DNA of 64,000 nucleotides from Rhizobium sp. ARZ01 (GTDB taxonomy: Bacteria > Pseudomonadota > Alphaproteobacteria > Rhizobiales > Rhizobiaceae): positions 2,294,001 to 2,358,000 of the forward strand of contig NZ_JACVAE010000001.1 in assembly GCF_014851675.1 (NCBI RefSeq), read 5' to 3'. Below the pieces are notes generated by a model. That model was not told the origin of the DNA. It made no database searches and was given only the letters and a program-made list of their open reading frames with translations. Made by a program: the position numbers and the translations under genes. Below, one piece after another: positions 46,468-55,288 of the stretch. Every line of letters starts with the position of its first letter. The first letter of the stretch is position 1.

Positions 46468-48002
46468 TAGTGTTTCTCCCCGGAGCGCATGATGGCGCGC
46501 ATGATGGATTCCTGGCTTGCTTCCTCCTTGGAAAGCTCCGCGACGATGCGTCCCTCGTTCATGACATAGATGCGATCGCAGGTTCCAAGCAGTTCGGGCA
46601 TCTCCGAAGAGATCATCAGGATGCCTTTGCCCTCGGCTGCAAGCTGGTTGATGATAGTGTAGATTTCAAACTTCGCGCCGACATCGATGCCGCGCGTCGG
46701 CTCGTCGAGGATCAGCACTTCAGGATTGGTGAACAGCCATTTCGACAGCACGACCTTCTGCTGGTTGCCGCCGGAAAGGTTGACGGTCTCCTGATAGATC
46801 GAGTGCGAACGGATGCGCAGCTTCGAGCGGAAATCGGTGGCGACCTTCGTTTCCTTGTGGTCGTCGATGATGCCGTTCTTCGACACGGCCTCGAGGTTCG
46901 AAAGCGTCGTATTTTGCTTGATGTTGTTGATCAGAACGAGACCGAGATGCTTGCGGTCCTCGGTGACGTAGGCGAGCCCTGCGTCGATCGCCTTCGGGAT
47001 CGTGCTGACGTCGACCGGCTTGCCGCGCATCGTCACTTCGCCGGTGATCCTGTGGCCCCAGGACTTGCCGAAGATGCTCATCGCCGTCTCGGTGCGCCCT
47101 GCCCCCATCAGCCCGGCGATGCCGACGACTTCGCCGGCGCGGACATTGAAATTGACGTCGTGCAGGAACTGGCGATCGCGGTGCTGCTGGTGGAAGACGT
47201 TCCAGTTCTTCACCTCCAGTAGCGTCTCGCCAATATCAGGCTCACGCGAAGGATAGCGGTCCTCCATGTCGCGGCCGACCATGCCCTTGATGATACGGTC
47301 CTCGCTGATGTCTTCCTTGTGGCAATCGAGCGTCTCGACCGTGCCGCCATCGCGCAGGATGGTGATCTTGTCGGCGACCTTTTTGATCTCGTTCAGCTTG
47401 TGCGAGATGATGATCGAGGTCATGCCCTGCCTGCGGAACTCCATCAAAAGTTTCAGGAGCGCATCGGAGTCAGTCTCATTCAGGGATGCAGTCGGCTCGT
47501 CGAGGATCAGGAGCCTCACTCTCTTCGACAGTGCCTTGGCGATCTCGACGAGTTGCTGCTTGCCAACGCCGATGTCGGTGATCAGCGTGGAGGGCGACTC
47601 ATTGAGGCCGACCTTGTTCAGCAGTTCCTTGGTCCGGGCAAAGGTCTGCGGCCAGTGGATCACACCCCTGTTGGAAATCTCGTTACCGAGGAAGATGTTC
47701 TCGGCAATCGACAGAAGCGGCACCAGCGCCAGCTCCTGGTGGATGATGATGATGCCAAGGTGCTCGCTGTCGGAGATCGTCGAAAAGCGGCGGACCTCGC
47801 CGTCATAGTGGATGTCGCCGTCGTAGGTACCGGCCGGATAGACACCGCTCAACACCTTCATCAGCGTCGACTTGCCGGCGCCATTTTCTCCGACGAGCGC
47901 GTGTATTTCGCCCTCACGGACCTTGAAGCTCACGTCGTCGAGCGCCTTAACGCCGGGAAACGTCTTGGTGATGCTCCGCATTTCAAGGATGATGTTGTCC
48001 AT
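46467..48002 (-). CDS. gguA: Sugar ABC transporter ATP-binding protein GguA (MmsA type)
   Basis: 511 aa with two fused ABC domains. The first has GENGAGKST and [11 protein letters not shown]; the second begins near [15 protein letters not shown], carries [15 protein letters not shown] and ends before residue 500. Energises import through GguB. I begin at [18 protein letters not shown] (48002); upstream open frame is not conserved. It follows chvE after a 120-base gap holding a stem-loop. Confidence 0.94.
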   Translation of the reverse strand: MDNIILEMRSITKTFPGVKALDDVSFKVREGEIHALVGENGAGKSTLMKVLSGVYPAGTYDGDIHYDGEVRRFSTISDSEHLGIIIIHQELALVPLLSIAENIFLGNEISNRGVIHWPQTFARTKELLNKVGLNESPSTLITDIGVGKQQLVEIAKALSKRVRLLILDEPTASLNETDSDALLKLLMEFRRQGMTSIIISHKLNEIKKVADKITILRDGGTVETLDCHKEDISEDRIIKGMVGRDMEDRYPSREPDIGETLLEVKNWNVFHQQHRDRQFLHDVNFNVRAGEVVGIAGLMGAGRTETAMSIFGKSWGHRITGEVTMRGKPVDVSTIPKAIDAGLAYVTEDRKHLGLVLINNIKQNTTLSNLEAVSKNGIIDDHKETKVATDFRSKLRIRSHSIYQETVNLSGGNQQKVVLSKWLFTNPEVLILDEPTRGIDVGAKFEIYTIINQLAAEGKGILMISSEMPELLGTCDRIYVMNEGRIVAELSKEEASQESIMRAIMRSGEKH

Positions 48003-48081
48003 GGTCAGGCAATTCCAGCGGCAGTCGGCGAGGGGTTTGGCCAGTGACGGCGAGCCTACAGGCTTCCTCGTGCAGAAAACA

Positions 48082-48107
48082 GGGGCCCGCAACGGATCGC
48101 GGACCCC
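48082..48107 (-). other. Stem-loop between chvE and gguA
   Basis: On the minus strand GGGGTCCGC pairs with GCGGGCCCC (one wobble) around an eight-base loop, just after the chvE stop. It lacks a T run, so mRNA protection or partial attenuation that favours the binding protein is more likely than full termination. Confidence 0.5.
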
Positions 48108-48122
48108 GATTGAGCAGTCCGA

Positions 48123-49193
48123 TCAGTTGTTGATCTGGTCTTCCGTGTAGTAGCCGGAGCTGACCAGGATGTCCTTGACGTTGGACTTGTCGGCGGCAAC
48201 CGGCTTCAGCAGGTAGGACGGCACGACCTTGACGCCGTTGTCATAGGTCTTGGTGTCGTTCACTTCCGGCTCCTTGCCGTCCATGAGGGCGTTGACCATG
48301 CCGACAGTGACCTTGGCGAGTTCGCGGGTGTCCTTGAAGACGGTCGAGTACTGTTCGTCCGCGAGGATCGACTTGACCGACGGCAGCTCCGCGTCCTGGC
48401 CGGTCACGACCGGCATCTTCTGATCGCCCGAGCCGTAGCCGACGCCCTTCAGCGCCGAAAGGATACCGATCGAGAGACCGTCATAGGGCGAAAGCACGCC
48501 GTTGACCTGTGCATCAGTGTAGGTCGAGGACAGCAGGTTTTCCATGCGGGCCTGGGCAACCGCACCATCCCAACGCAGCGTCCCGACCTGATCCATGCCC
48601 TGCTGGCCGGACTTGACGACGATGTCGCCGCTGTCGATGAGCGGCTGCAGAACCGACATGGCGCCGTCATAGAAGAAGAAGGCGTTGTTGTCGTCCGGCG
48701 AACCGCCGAAGAGCTCGACGTTCCACGGCTTGACGTCCCCGAACTTCGCCTTCAGGCCGTCGACGAGGCTGGTTGCCTGCAGGACACCGACCTGGAAGTT
48801 GTCGAAGGTGGAGTAGTAGTCGACATTGCCCGAGTCGCGGATCAGGCGGTCGTAGGCGATGACCTTGACGCCGGCGTCATGTGCCTTGGCAAGGATGTCG
48901 GAAAGCGTCGTGCCGTCGATGGCGCCGATGACCAGGACCTTGGCGCCCTTGGTGACCATATTCTCGATCTGGGCCAACTGGTTCGGAATGTCGTCGTCAG
49001 CAAACTGCAGGTCCGGGGTGTAGCCGGCTTCCTTGAACAGCTTTTCCATGGTCTCGCCGTCGGAAATCCAGCGGGTCGACGTCTTGGTCGGCATCGAGAT
49101 ACCGACAGTGCCCTTGTCCTGCGCGAAGGCGGGCATGGCGAAGGACGCCACGCTGATGGCAGCAGCGGCGAGAAGCGAGGTGATCAATTTCAT
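48123..49193 (-). CDS. chvE: Periplasmic sugar-binding protein ChvE
   Basis: 356 aa with a signal peptide (about residues 1-24, ending PAFAQ) and the periplasmic type I binding fold: [17 protein letters not shown] and [17 protein letters not shown]. ChvE delivers monosaccharides to GguAB. In Agrobacterium it also presents sugars to the VirA sensor to boost virulence induction. GGGAGAG precedes the ATG at 49193. First gene of chvE-gguA-gguB-gguC and the arabinonate genes. Confidence 0.94.
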   Translation of the reverse strand: MKLITSLLAAAAISVASFAMPAFAQDKGTVGISMPTKTSTRWISDGETMEKLFKEAGYTPDLQFADDDIPNQLAQIENMVTKGAKVLVIGAIDGTTLSDILAKAHDAGVKVIAYDRLIRDSGNVDYYSTFDNFQVGVLQATSLVDGLKAKFGDVKPWNVELFGGSPDDNNAFFFYDGAMSVLQPLIDSGDIVVKSGQQGMDQVGTLRWDGAVAQARMENLLSSTYTDAQVNGVLSPYDGLSIGILSALKGVGYGSGDQKMPVVTGQDAELPSVKSILADEQYSTVFKDTRELAKVTVGMVNALMDGKEPEVNDTKTYDNGVKVVPSYLLKPVAADKSNVKDILVSSGYYTEDQINN

Positions 49194-49398
49194 TGGCAAG
49201 TCTCTCCCTAAATTGCCCGGCCCGACCATGCGTCCAGACCGCGATCAGTGCTTCGTTGCCCGCTGTCGCAGACGACGGTCTCCAACGGAGGAAAAGGAAT
49301 AACCCCTCCCGGCCTCACACTCCCTTGGGCACGAGCGCACCTGGAGGCAAAATCCACCGAATTGCCATAACTGTCAAATACAATAAACTTCTATTGGC

Positions 49399-49414
49399 AT
49401 ACCTGAAATGGTAT
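49399..49414. promoter_or_regulatory. Dyad in the chvE-gbpR intergenic region
   Basis: ATACC-TGAAAT-GGTAT is a perfect 5-bp inverted repeat in the only AT-rich tract between the divergent genes. A LysR regulator (GbpR) is encoded 45 bases away, so this is a candidate GbpR site. Inferred from position and symmetry. Confidence 0.45.
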
Positions 49415-49459
49415 AAACAAACCAAATGATATGATTTTTATGGAAGGCTCGCGTTCCAA

Positions 49460-50476
49460 GTGCATGACATCGAATTCATCGACACGCCGTTGCCGGAAAA
49501 ACCGAGCGAAGAGCAGCTTGGCCTCGGACTTCTCCGCTCCGGCCTGAAGCTCAATCATCTGCGCATGATCGTGGCGATCGACGACCACAAGCAGATCAGC
49601 GCTGCTGCCGCAGCGCTCAACATCTCCCAGCCGGCGGCCTCGCGGATGCTGACCGAAATGGAGGGAATACTGAAGGCACAGCTTTGCGAACGCGCTTCGC
49701 GCGGGGTGGAACTGACGCAATTCGGCCGGGCCTTCGCGCGTCGCGCGCGAACCATCCTGCTCGAGCTGCACGAGGTCGACCGGGAGATCACCGCGCTGAA
49801 ATCCGGCGCCGGGGGAACAGTGTTTCTTGGCACCGTAACGGCACCGGCGATCAGCCTCGCCGTGCCCGCCATCCAGCAGGTCAGCGCCGCCTACCCGGGC
49901 ATCGAGGTCAATGTCCGCATCGAGACGAGCAATGTGCTCGCCCGCGAACTCCTGTCAGCCAAGCATGACTTCATCATCGCCCGCGTGCCCGACGACCTCG
50001 ATCCGCGTCTATTCAATGTCCAGGAAATCGGCATCGAGAAGGCCTGCCTGATCACCCGCCGCGGTCATCCGCTGGCAGAAAAGCCGGTCGTGTCGCTTTC
50101 AGACCTGCCATCATATGACTGGGTGTTCCAGCCACCCGGCACGCTCCTGCGTCGCCGCGTCGAGGAGTTGTTCATCGCCGGCGACGTGCCGCTGCCGACG
50201 ACGGTCGTCAACACAGCCTCCCTGCTGCTGACGGTTGCACTCGTCTGCTCCTCCAACGCGATCGCGCCGATCGCCCGCGACATGGCCGAATTCGTCACGG
50301 AAAACGGTGGCGGGCCAAGTGAGGTGCGCATCCTGAACACCGACTTCGACATCGACATCAAGCCGTACAGTCTCATCTCGGTGAAAGGCCGGGCGCTGCC
50401 GCCAAGCGCAAAGCTGTTCTATGATCTGATTCTGCAGCGCGCCCGGATGCTCTTTCCCGACCGCGCTGACCGTTGA
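49460..50476 (+). CDS. gbpR: LysR-family regulator of the galactose/arabinose-binding protein, GbpR
   Basis: 338 aa. A long N-terminus (HDIEFIDTPLPEKPSEEQLG) precedes the helix-turn-helix at residues about 33-90 (NHLRMIVAIDDHKQISAAAAALNISQPAASRML), followed by an effector domain. It is divergent from chvE exactly as gbpR is in Agrobacterium, where it controls chvE in response to sugars and phosphate-linked signals. No other regulator is next to this operon. Confidence 0.88.
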   Translation: MHDIEFIDTPLPEKPSEEQLGLGLLRSGLKLNHLRMIVAIDDHKQISAAAAALNISQPAASRMLTEMEGILKAQLCERASRGVELTQFGRAFARRARTILLELHEVDREITALKSGAGGTVFLGTVTAPAISLAVPAIQQVSAAYPGIEVNVRIETSNVLARELLSAKHDFIIARVPDDLDPRLFNVQEIGIEKACLITRRGHPLAEKPVVSLSDLPSYDWVFQPPGTLLRRRVEELFIAGDVPLPTTVVNTASLLLTVALVCSSNAIAPIARDMAEFVTENGGGPSEVRILNTDFDIDIKPYSLISVKGRALPPSAKLFYDLILQRARMLFPDRADR

Positions 50477-50485
50477 GGAGGAACT

Positions 50486-50974
50486 GTGTTCGGCAAGAGT
50501 GTCTTTGAAAGCGTGCTGGAACGCCTGCGGGCGGAGGCGGAAGAGGCCGGCACGCCATCGGACAATGGGGAGCGCCTGTCCGGAATCCACCGGAACCCGT
50601 CGGCGCCCTTCACCATATTCGGCGACGGCATGGGTTCGAGCTCAGCGGCTTACGCTGCTGCGGCTTACCGCGATATCTTTGGCGACGGCGCACAGGAAGA
50701 GCGCGATCCAGCGCCTGCCGCTCCCCCCGCCACTCCGTCACACCTCCTGCGAACCGCACCGGAGGAAGTGGCCGCCGATCTCGGGCTGACTGGTAAGGAA
50801 ACTCGCGCCCAACTCTTGGCGCTCCGGCGCGCGTTTGCCCGCATCAATCATCCCGACGGTGTTCCGGCGGAATTGAGATCCAACGCGACACGCCGGATGA
50901 TGATCGCCAACATGCTGCTCGACGAGACGCTGCGGCGGATGCAAGCGGAAGAAGCGCTCGGGCTAAAGGGCTAG
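50486..50974 (+). CDS. Small J-domain-like protein
   Basis: 162 aa. The C-terminal third (LTGKETRAQLLALRRAFARINHPDGVPAELRSNATRRMMIANMLLDE in pieces) contains the HPD tripeptide and flanking helices of a degenerate J domain. The N-terminal half is Ala/Pro-rich linker. It could recruit an Hsp70, but lacks the usual helix spacing of DnaJ. The start is GTG after an excellent GAGGAGGA site. It follows gbpR by nine bases and is probably co-transcribed. Confidence 0.65.
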   Translation: MFGKSVFESVLERLRAEAEEAGTPSDNGERLSGIHRNPSAPFTIFGDGMGSSSAAYAAAAYRDIFGDGAQEERDPAPAAPPATPSHLLRTAPEEVAADLGLTGKETRAQLLALRRAFARINHPDGVPAELRSNATRRMMIANMLLDETLRRMQAEEALGLKG

Positions 50975-50975
50975 G

Positions 50976-51200
50976 TTACTTCTGGCCGTCTTCTTCCGGT
51001 GCCTTCTCGGCAGGAGCAGAGGGCTTGTAGAACAGCAGAAGCTGCGCGAAGGCATAGGCGGTGACGACGAGAAAGATCAGCCCCCATGTCTGCTGGCCGT
51101 TGTAGTATTCGATCGCCGTCCAGGCGGCACACAGACCGACCAGCAGCAACCGTACCCAAAGCGGGCGATAGAACGGATGGTCTGGGTCGATGAATTTCAC
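50976..51200 (-). CDS. Small DUF3329-type membrane protein
   Basis: 74 aa with two hydrophobic helices: WVRLLLVGLCAAWTAIEYY and GLIFLVVTAYAFAQLLLFY. The start MKFIDPDHPFYRPLW is conserved in rhizobial DUF3329 proteins. Function unknown. The C-terminus is charged (EKAPEEDGQK). It converges with the J-domain gene. Confidence 0.75.
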   Translation of the reverse strand: MKFIDPDHPFYRPLWVRLLLVGLCAAWTAIEYYNGQQTWGLIFLVVTAYAFAQLLLFYKPSAPAEKAPEEDGQK

Positions 51201-51310
51201 GGGGCAGCTCTCCTCTGGCCGACATGTTCTTAAGGCGTTTTTCAGCGAAAGGAAACGGCTGCGACCGGGACGAGCGCCACATGAATTCGCTTGACGGCCG
51301 AGCCGTCAAA

Positions 51311-51326
51311 TGGAATAAAAATTCCA
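51311..51326. promoter_or_regulatory. IolR-type operator upstream of idhA
   Basis: TGGAAT-AAAA-ATTCCA contains GGAA-N6-TTCC at 51312-51325. That is the consensus reported for the inositol regulator IolR in Sinorhizobium meliloti. It is about 150 bases upstream of the inositol dehydrogenase start. Confidence 0.6.
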
Positions 51327-51478
51327 ACAAAAATCAAATTCGGTCTACGCATTCCGCTCATTTGTAAATGCGGTAACCGCGTTCCGTTTCACACCCGCGG
51401 CGGCGCGGGCGCAATGCGGGTAGGCGCGCTCCCCGCCCCTCGCCCGGCGCTTTGGCCGGCTAATTGAGAGTAAGGAAC

Positions 51479-52471
51479 ATGACTGTCAGGTTTGGTCTTC
51501 TCGGCGCAGGCCGCATCGGCAAGGTTCACGCCAAGGCAGTGACGGGCAATCCCGACGCCGTCCTCATTGCCGTTGCCGATGCCCTTCCCGCCGCTGCCGA
51601 AGCGATCGCCAGCCAGTACGGCTGCAACGTCCGCACGATCGAGCAGATCGAGGTCGCCAAGGACATCGACGCCGTCGTCATCTGCACGCCGACGGATACG
51701 CACGCCGACCTGATCGAGCGTTTTTCGCGCGCCGGAAAGGCGATCTTCTGCGAAAAGCCGGTTGACCTCGACGTCGATCGCGTGCGCGCCTGCATCAAGA
51801 TCCTGGGCGAGACGAAGGGGAAGCTCATGGTCGGCTTCAACCGCCGCTTCGACCCGCATTTCATGGCAGTGCGCAAGGCGATCGACGAGGGCCGGATCGG
51901 CGAGGTCGAGATGGTCACGATCACCTCGCGTGATCCGGGTGCTCCGCCGGTCGACTACATCATGCGCTCCGGCGGCATCTTCCGCGACATGACGATCCAT
52001 GACTTCGACATGGCGCGCTTCCTGCTCGGCGAGGACCCGGTCTCGGTCTCCGCCACCGCCGCAGTCCTGGTGGACAAGGCCATTGGTGAAGCGGGCGACT
52101 ATGACAGCGTGTCCGTGATCCTGCAGACCGCTTCCGGCAAGCAGGCGATCATCTCCAATTCCCGCCGCGCCACCTATGGCTACGACCAGCGCATCGAAGT
52201 GCATGGCTCCAAGGGCATGGTCTCGGCCGAGAACCAACGGCCGGTGTCCATCGAGGTGGCCAACGGCGAAGGCTATACCCGTCCGCCGTTGCACGACTTC
52301 TTCATGACCCGCTATACTGAAGCCTACGCCAACGAGATCGCGAGCTTCATCGCCTCGGTCGAGAAGAGTGCTCCGCTTTCGCCTTCCGGCGCAGACGGTC
52401 TGGCCGCTTTGGAAATCGCCGACGCCGCACTCAAATCCGTGAAGGAAAAGCGGCAGATCTCGATCGGCTGA
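51479..52471 (+). CDS. idhA: Inositol 2-dehydrogenase
   Basis: 330 aa, the exact length class of rhizobial IdhA, in the Gfo/Idh/MocA family. The NAD loop GLLGAGRIGKVHAKAV is at residues 6-21, the catalytic EKPVDLD Lys near residue 97, and the DMTIHDFDMARF active site near residue 175. It oxidises myo-inositol to scyllo-inosose. AAGGAAC precedes the ATG. The other iol genes are not in this window. Terminator-like hairpin follows. Confidence 0.93.
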   Translation: MTVRFGLLGAGRIGKVHAKAVTGNPDAVLIAVADALPAAAEAIASQYGCNVRTIEQIEVAKDIDAVVICTPTDTHADLIERFSRAGKAIFCEKPVDLDVDRVRACIKILGETKGKLMVGFNRRFDPHFMAVRKAIDEGRIGEVEMVTITSRDPGAPPVDYIMRSGGIFRDMTIHDFDMARFLLGEDPVSVSATAAVLVDKAIGEAGDYDSVSVILQTASGKQAIISNSRRATYGYDQRIEVHGSKGMVSAENQRPVSIEVANGEGYTRPPLHDFFMTRYTEAYANEIASFIASVEKSAPLSPSGADGLAALEIADAALKSVKEKRQISIG

Positions 52472-52495
52472 CGACAGCTTCCTCCCAGCAACTGG

Positions 52496-52522
52496 CCGGG
52501 CGTCTCGCCCGGTCATTTTTTT
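52496..52522 (+). terminator. Terminator after idhA
   Basis: CCGGGCG (52496-52502) pairs with CGCCCGG (52506-52512) and TCATTTTTTT follows. Confidence 0.85.
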
Positions 52523-52559
52523 GCACGGTCATTTTTTGGCAGGCGGGCCAGCTGAAGCG

Positions 52560-53783
52560 CTAAGAACCATCCCCGCTGAGCCGCTCGGCCGCCAATGTGC
52601 GGTCGATCTGAGAAAGCGCCCGGTTGATATGCCCCTCGAAGACGAGCGTCGCCTCCTCGGACACGATTGAAATCGACGGCATCCCCTGCAGGCGCGTTTG
52701 CTGCGACTGCTTCAACCCCTCCTCGATGCCGCGCGACAACAAATCCATGAAACGCGTTCCCGGACCGGTCATGACGATTGGCATGCTTTCATAGAGGCTG
52801 AACACGCGCGACAGGCCCTGGCCAAGCGCCAGTCCCGCCTGACGGAAAGCGTACTCCGACATGCGATGTCCCTGGCGCGCGCGAAGAGCGATCTTATCCA
52901 TTTCGGCCAGCGGCACGAACTTCGCCGGGATCGTATCAGGCGGCACTTCGAAGGCCGTGCGCAATATGCCGTAGAAGCCGGCCGAGGCTTCGATGCAGCC
53001 ATGCGAGCCGCAGCGACAGAGCTTGCCGTCCGCTGCGTGCAGCATATGCCCGAAGTTGGGGGCGGAGATCTGCAACTCCCCTGCCCCGTCACGCCGCGCG
53101 ATCCCGAGCCCGACACTGTGTCCGAGCGAAAGAGCGGCCAGTGATCGGGCAGAACCGGTAGCCTTTTCCTCCCGCAGCCCGAGCGCTTGAGCGACGAGCA
53201 GCGTTTCGTTGCTGAGCGTAACAGTTGCCTGCCAGTCCCCCACCAACACTTCGGCGAAGTCGATCGGATCGAGACCGAAGACCGGCGACCAGACTAGGCG
53301 GGCGCTCAACGGATCCACGATTCCCTTGCTGCTGATGGAAATCACCAGCACGCGAGATCGGTCGAGGCCGGAGCGCTGCGCCACTTTGCTCAACCCCTCC
53401 CGCAGCGTCTGGACGAATCGCGCGGTTGACGGATCGGCATGCTGGCGGGGCTCCTCGAACCGGTCGATCAGCGTGCCGCCGTAGTCGGCGAGCGAGTACT
53501 GGACGACATCCGAGGAGATGCGCACGGTGATGAGATATCCACAGTCGCGCTTTTGGCTGAAAAGTACCCGCGGCCGCCCGCGGCCGCCTGCACTTTGCTG
53601 CTCGCACTTCTCGATGATCCGCGCACGCTCGAGTTCATGGGTAATCGCGGAGACGGTCGCAGACGCAAGGCCCGTCTGGGCCGACAGCTCGGTGTGGGAC
53701 ATCGCGCCCTGGCGGCGCAGGCTCGAAAGCACAAGCGCGCTGTTCTGCTGACGCACCAGTTCGGTGCTCGATCGCGTCAGCAT
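52560..53783 (-). CDS. ROK-family transcriptional regulator (XylR-like)
   Basis: 407 aa. N-terminal helix-turn-helix (HTELSAQTGLASATVSAITHELER) and a C-terminal ROK sugar-binding domain with the zinc motif CRCGSHGCIEASAG near residue 270. It is divergent from xylFHG and most likely represses them until xylose is bound. The ATG at 53783 gives MLTRSSTELVRQQN, the usual ROK start; 16 extra codons upstream begin with TTG. Confidence 0.9.
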   Translation of the reverse strand: MLTRSSTELVRQQNSALVLSSLRRQGAMSHTELSAQTGLASATVSAITHELERARIIEKCEQQSAGGRGRPRVLFSQKRDCGYLITVRISSDVVQYSLADYGGTLIDRFEEPRQHADPSTARFVQTLREGLSKVAQRSGLDRSRVLVISISSKGIVDPLSARLVWSPVFGLDPIDFAEVLVGDWQATVTLSNETLLVAQALGLREEKATGSARSLAALSLGHSVGLGIARRDGAGELQISAPNFGHMLHAADGKLCRCGSHGCIEASAGFYGILRTAFEVPPDTIPAKFVPLAEMDKIALRARQGHRMSEYAFRQAGLALGQGLSRVFSLYESMPIVMTGPGTRFMDLLSRGIEEGLKQSQQTRLQGMPSISIVSEEATLVFEGHINRALSQIDRTLAAERLSGDGS

Positions 53784-53900
53784 GAATTGGCTCCGATCTC
53801 TTTGCGCGATTCCAACGAATGCTCCTCCCAAAGCACCAGTCGCGGCCTTCTACAAGTCCTCCGCCCCCTTGTTGACAGCCCAAAAAACTTCTGACATTTA

Positions 53901-53921
53901 TTTTCTCGACTGTCGAGAAAA
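53901..53921. promoter_or_regulatory. Perfect 21-bp palindrome between the ROK regulator and xylF
   Basis: TTTTCTCGAC and GTCGAGAAAA flank a single central T. It lies in the 245-base region between divergent genes and is the obvious operator for the ROK protein. ROK operators commonly have this TTT-N-AAA type of dyad. Confidence 0.8.
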
Positions 53922-54028
53922 ATCCCCGGAGAGCTTGAGGGCAAGGATTTGCGGCAGTGCTTCGTGGCTGGTCGTCGACGGTGGCGGGAGGTTCGCCCGG
54001 GCGACTGGCATCCACATGGGAGGACAAT

Positions 54029-55066
54029 ATGAAATCCGTTTTGAAGCTGATGGCCGGTGTTGCCGTCATCGTATCGCTGCATTCCGCAGTTCAGGCAAAG
54101 GATCTCGTCGTCGGCGTTTCCTGGTCGAACTTCCAGGAAGAGCGCTGGAAAACCGACGAAGCTGCCATCAAGGCAGCACTCGAAGCTTCCGGCGACAAGT
54201 ACATTTCCGCTGACGCCCAGTCGTCCGCCGCCAAGCAGCTAACCGATATCGAATCCCTGATCGCCCAGGGCGCCAACGCCCTGATCGTTCTGGCGCAGGA
54301 CTCCGACGCGATCGGTCCGGCCATCGAAAAGGCCGCCGCCGAAGGCATTCCGGTCGTCGGCTATGACCGCCTGATCGAGAACCCGGCCGCCTTCTACATC
54401 ACCTTCGACAACAAGGAAGTCGGCCGCATGCAGGCCCGCGAAGTGTTCAAGGTCAAGCCGGAAGGCAACTACGTCTTCATCAAGGGCAACTCGGCCGATC
54501 CGAACGCTGACTTCCTCTTCTCCGGACAGATGGAAGTGCTGAAGGAAGCGATCGACGCCGGCAAGGTCAAGAACGTCGGCGAAGCCTACACCGACGGCTG
54601 GAAGCCTGAGATTGCCCAGAAGAACATGGAACAGTTCCTGACGGCGAGCGACAACAAGGTCGACGCAGTCGTCGCCTCAAACGACGGCACGGCCGGCGGC
54701 GCAGTCGCAGCCCTCGACGCCCAGGGCCTCGCCGGCTCGGTGCCGGTCTCCGGCCAGGACGCCGACAAGGCTGCCCTAAACCGCGTCGCGCTTGGCACCC
54801 AGACGGTGTCGGTCTGGAAGGACTCGCGCGAACTCGGCAAGCGCGCTGCGGAGATCGCAGCCGAACTCGCCGGCGGCAAGAAGATGGAAGAAATCGCCGG
54901 CGTGACCAGCTTCTCCGGTGGCCCGAAGGGCGTCGCCATGCAGTCGGTCTTCCTTGCTCCGCTTCCGATCACCAAGGACAACCTGAACGTCGTCATCGAT
55001 GCGGGCTGGATCTCCAAGGACGAAGCCTGCCAGGGCGTCAACGGCGACGTTACAGCCTGCAAGTAA
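54029..55066 (+). CDS. xylF: D-xylose ABC transporter substrate-binding protein
   Basis: 345 aa with a signal peptide (about residues 1-23, ending AVQAK) and the type I binding fold. Segments [38 protein letters not shown] and [14 protein letters not shown] resemble XylF. It hands xylose to XylHG. GGGAGGACAAT is a strong site before the ATG. A very stable stem-loop follows the stop, which probably raises its level relative to the membrane parts. Confidence 0.92.
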   Translation: MKSVLKLMAGVAVIVSLHSAVQAKDLVVGVSWSNFQEERWKTDEAAIKAALEASGDKYISADAQSSAAKQLTDIESLIAQGANALIVLAQDSDAIGPAIEKAAAEGIPVVGYDRLIENPAAFYITFDNKEVGRMQAREVFKVKPEGNYVFIKGNSADPNADFLFSGQMEVLKEAIDAGKVKNVGEAYTDGWKPEIAQKNMEQFLTASDNKVDAVVASNDGTAGGAVAALDAQGLAGSVPVSGQDADKAALNRVALGTQTVSVWKDSRELGKRAAEIAAELAGGKKMEEIAGVTSFSGGPKGVAMQSVFLAPLPITKDNLNVVIDAGWISKDEACQGVNGDVTACK

Positions 55067-55099
55067 GGAACCCGACGAGCGTTGATCTCGAGCCTCATC

Positions 55100-55129
55100 A
55101 AGCGCCGCAACGGCTCCGTTGCGGCGCTT
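55100..55129 (+). other. Stable stem-loop between xylF and xylH
   Basis: AAGCGCCGCAACGG (55100-55113) and CCGTTGCGGCGCTT (55116-55129) are exact inverse complements. No T run follows. Likely protects the xylF 3' end or lowers read-through. Confidence 0.65.
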
Positions 55130-55288
55130 GCACAAGGTGGGCTGCGCGCGGACAATGCCAGCATCCTCAAATCTGGTTCCGCCAAGCTTCATCTGCTCTC
55201 GTCATCAAACAGACTTGCCGCATGCACTGCCGGGCAACCGAGGTGAATAACGCGGCGAAATCAACAAGACAGTGGGGGAAGGCACGCC

